DNA from: Gaiellales bacterium
GTDB lineage: Bacteria; Actinomycetota; Thermoleophilia; Gaiellales; F1-60-MAGs149
Reading direction: 5' to 3'
Assembly: GCA_030831375.1 (NCBI GenBank)
Contig: JAURLF010000249.1
Coordinates: forward strand, 1-13,140
Length of the DNA: 13,140 bases
Within the stretch, counting starts at the first letter, position 1; each line of letters begins with the position of its first letter. A program made the translations under genes and the position numbers. The notes beneath the pieces are model-generated. The model saw nothing but the letters and a program-made list of their open reading frames with translations, searched no databases and was not told the DNA's origin. Shown one piece after another: positions 11,905-13,140 of this stretch.

Positions 11905-12333
11905 ATGAGCCGGATGCGCCTGCTCGCCCTCGCCGCGACGCTCGCGGCCGTCGCGTTCGCTGCGTCGCCCGCGTCCGCCGCGCGCGTCGTCAACGGGTCG
12001 ATCGCGCCGAGCTCCCTGAAGGGGAAGCCGTCGGTCGTGATGTTCTTCCACCCCTTCTGAGGGGCGTGCCAGGGCCAGGCGCCCGAGGTCGCGCGGTACG
12101 CGTCGGCGAACCGGAAGGTCAGGGTGGTGGCGGTCGCCTCGGGCGAATCGCGCCGCGCCGACGTCGTCGCCTTCGTCCGCAAGCGCTTCGGCCGCGCGCC
12201 GATCACCGTCTACTACGACAAGGCCGGCCGCTCGCAGGCGGCGTTCGGCGCCCCGTACCACCCGGAGTACCGGTTCGTGACGGCGCGGGGCCGGCTGACC
12301 GCGAAGGCGCCGCGCGGCTTCCCGCTCGACTGA
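11905..12333 (+). CDS. Exported thioredoxin/peroxiredoxin-like protein with in-frame TGA at UxxC (candidate selenoprotein)
   Basis: Read with TGA at 12058-12060 as selenocysteine, this gives 142 residues. A signal peptide (MSRMRLLALAATLAAVAFAASPASA) is followed by the start of a thioredoxin fold: SSLKGKPSVVMFFHPF-U-GAC-QGQAPEVARYA. Residue 52 (TGA) and Cys55 form U-x-x-C exactly where TlpA/AhpC-type proteins have CxxC. The same frame continues without another stop through VRVVAVASGESRRADVVAFVRKRFG, ITVYYDKAGRSQAAFGAP and HPEYRFVTARGRLT, which match the later strands, the 'D..G' hairpin and the Pro-containing loop of this fold. A hairpin follows the TGA. Alternatives are a TGC-to-TGA nonsense mutation (pseudogene) or a base error. 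Selenocysteine use requires selA, selB, selC and selD elsewhere, which cannot be seen here. It should act as an extracytoplasmic thiol/selenol redox protein. Confidence 0.72.
12058..12084 (+). promoter_or_regulatory. TGA recoding site with candidate bacterial SECIS hairpin
   Basis: Starting 2 nt after the TGA, GGGCG (12062-12066) pairs with CGCCC (12080-12084). After a bulged UG, CC (12069-12070) pairs with GG (12078-12079). The apical loop is AGGGCCA. A bulged U in the 5' arm and G residues at the start of the loop resemble the E. coli fdhF SECIS. The loop is nearer the UGA than in fdhF. An alternative fold (GGGC-CAGGC-GCCC, 12072-12084) moves it further away. Confidence 0.45.
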
Positions 12334-12384
12334 CCGGTTTCCGTCACGCCGCGCCGGTTGAGCGGCGGCGGCAGGCGGTCCCTC

Positions 12385-12390
12385 TATCCT
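12385..12390 (+). promoter_or_regulatory. Candidate -10 (TATCCT), leaderless start
   Basis: TATCCT lies 7 nt before the GTG at 12398. The nearest -35-like TTGAGC (12358-12363) is too far away (21 bp), so only the -10 is credible. Confidence 0.5.
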
Positions 12391-12397
12391 CCGGAGC

Positions 12398-12754
12398 GTG
12401 CCGACGACCGACGAGCTGCTCCTGACCCGCGCGCAGCGCGATCTCTACGCCGAGCTCGAGGGCGACACCACGGAGGACCTGGAGCGCTTCGCGCAGGTGC
12501 TCGTCGCCCGCGTGGTCGTCCTCGTCCGCCACCGCTGCGTGCACGGGCGCGAGTCGCGCACCACGCTCGGCCTCGCGGAGCGCGCGCACGCGCTGGTCAG
12601 CGCCAACCCGCGCTCGGACGAGGCGCGCGCGGCGATCTGGAGCCTCGTCGAGTGGCTCACGCGCTGGCCCTGGGGCGCGGGCGCGCACGGCGCGATCGAT
12701 CGGCTCGTGGTCGCCGGCGCGATCGCCGACCAGCTCGCCCGCGAGACCGCGTGA
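12398..12754 (+). CDS. Hypothetical 118-aa protein upstream of the PlsY-like gene
   Basis: Starts with GTG 7 nt after a TATCCT -10, with no Shine-Dalgarno, so probably leaderless. The protein is soluble and helical: an acidic N-terminal helix (AQRDLYAELEGDTTEDLERFAQVLVARVVVLVRHRC), a segment with AERAHALVSANPRSDEARAAIWSLVEWLTRW, and a Gly/Ala-rich C terminus (GAGAHGAIDRLVVAGAIADQLA). I do not recognise a family. The GTGA overlap with the acyltransferase gene indicates co-translation, so a link to envelope lipid metabolism is possible but unproven. Confidence 0.75.
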   Translation: MPTTDELLLTRAQRDLYAELEGDTTEDLERFAQVLVARVVVLVRHRCVHGRESRTTLGLAERAHALVSANPRSDEARAAIWSLVEWLTRWPWGAGAHGAIDRLVVAGAIADQLARETA

Positions 12755-13140
12755 CGATCGCCTGGCTCGCCGCCGCCCTGGCGATGGGCTACGCGTTCGG
12801 CTGCATCCCCGTCGCCAATCTCGTCGCACGCCGCCACGGCATCCGGGACCTGCGCGACGTCGGCGACCGCAACCCCGGCTACTGGAACGCGCGCGCGCTG
12901 CTGGGCTCGCGGTCGGCCCTGCCGATCCTGCTCCTCGACGCCGCCAAAGGCGCGGCCGGGGCGGGCTTCGGGCTCGCCGTCGCCGGCCTCGAGGGCGCGA
13001 TCCTCGGCTGGATCGGCGCCATCCTCGGACACATGTTCCCGGCCCCGATGGGGTTCCGCGGCGGGCGCAGCCTGCTCTGCCTCGCGGGCGGGGCGATCGT
13101 GATCGTGCCGCTCGCCTGCCTCGTGTCCGGAGCGGTGCTG
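12751..13140 (+). CDS. PlsY-like glycerol-3-phosphate acyltransferase family protein, 3' end outside window
   Basis: 130 codons are visible from GTG 12751, which overlaps the previous stop by 4 bp. It is an integral membrane protein with hydrophobic segments at about 3-25, 55-95 and 108-130. PlsY proteins transfer acyl groups from acyl-phosphate to glycerol-3-phosphate. The PlsY plan is recognisable: GYAFGCIPVANLVAR (like GYLLGSIPFGYLLAR), DLRDVGDRNPGYWNAR (motif 1, usually GSGNxGxTNxxR), LLDAAKGAAG (Asp63, Lys66), and ILGHMFPAPMGFRGGRSLLC (usually GHxFPxxxxFKGGKGVAT). Two motifs are altered: GDRN for GSGN and GGRSLLC for GGKGVAT. It may be a divergent homolog with a different acceptor, or catalytically changed. 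Continues past the right edge. Confidence 0.8.
   Translation, partial: MTIAWLAAALAMGYAFGCIPVANLVARRHGIRDLRDVGDRNPGYWNARALLGSRSALPILLLDAAKGAAGAGFGLAVAGLEGAILGWIGAILGHMFPAPMGFRGGRSLLCLAGGAIVIVPLACLVSGAVL

Overview
This window looks like chromosomal DNA from a very GC-rich actinobacterium. Three things suggest this: the strong G/C bias at third codon positions, two perfect Gram-positive/actinobacterial LexA boxes (CGAAC-N4-GTTCG) before lexA, and several starts that look leaderless (a -10-like hexamer 6-7 nt before the start codon). A deep-branching lineage such as Thermoleophilia/Solirubrobacterales would fit the style of the secreted proteins, but that is only a guess. I see no mobile element, CRISPR array or phage gene.

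Left part (1-5018), nitrogen/amine catabolism. An Asp/Glu/hydantoin racemase-family protein is cut by the left edge. It is followed by a convergent TPR/Sel1-like protein, a complete copper amine oxidase coupled (TGATG overlap) to an unrecognised 226-aa protein, and a RidA-family protein overlapping (GTGA) a DUF1028 Ntn-hydrolase-like protein. A ureohydrolase (agmatinase/arginase fold) at 6336-7325 fits the same theme. Together these could remove amino groups from amines or guanidino compounds and clear reactive by-products. That is inference from co-location.

Middle (5095-10740), envelope and secreted proteins. These are a TolB-like beta-propeller with a signal peptide, the ureohydrolase, a convergent methylglyoxal synthase (mgsA), two tandem paralogous secreted proteins of unrecognised family (344 and 325 aa), and a divergent secreted helical protein of 199 aa.

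Right part (10741-13140), information processing and redox. A long hairpin and a tRNA-Leu(GAG) on the minus strand are followed by lexA with its self-regulatory operator and a downstream zinc-ribbon miniprotein. Next comes an exported thioredoxin/peroxiredoxin-like gene interrupted by an in-frame TGA exactly at the first redox-active position of a CxxC motif (U-G-A-C). A hairpin follows the TGA. This is the most striking feature of the window: either a selenocysteine-containing exported redox protein or a precisely placed nonsense mutation. A small hypothetical gene overlapping a divergent PlsY-like acyltransferase, cut by the right edge, ends the window.
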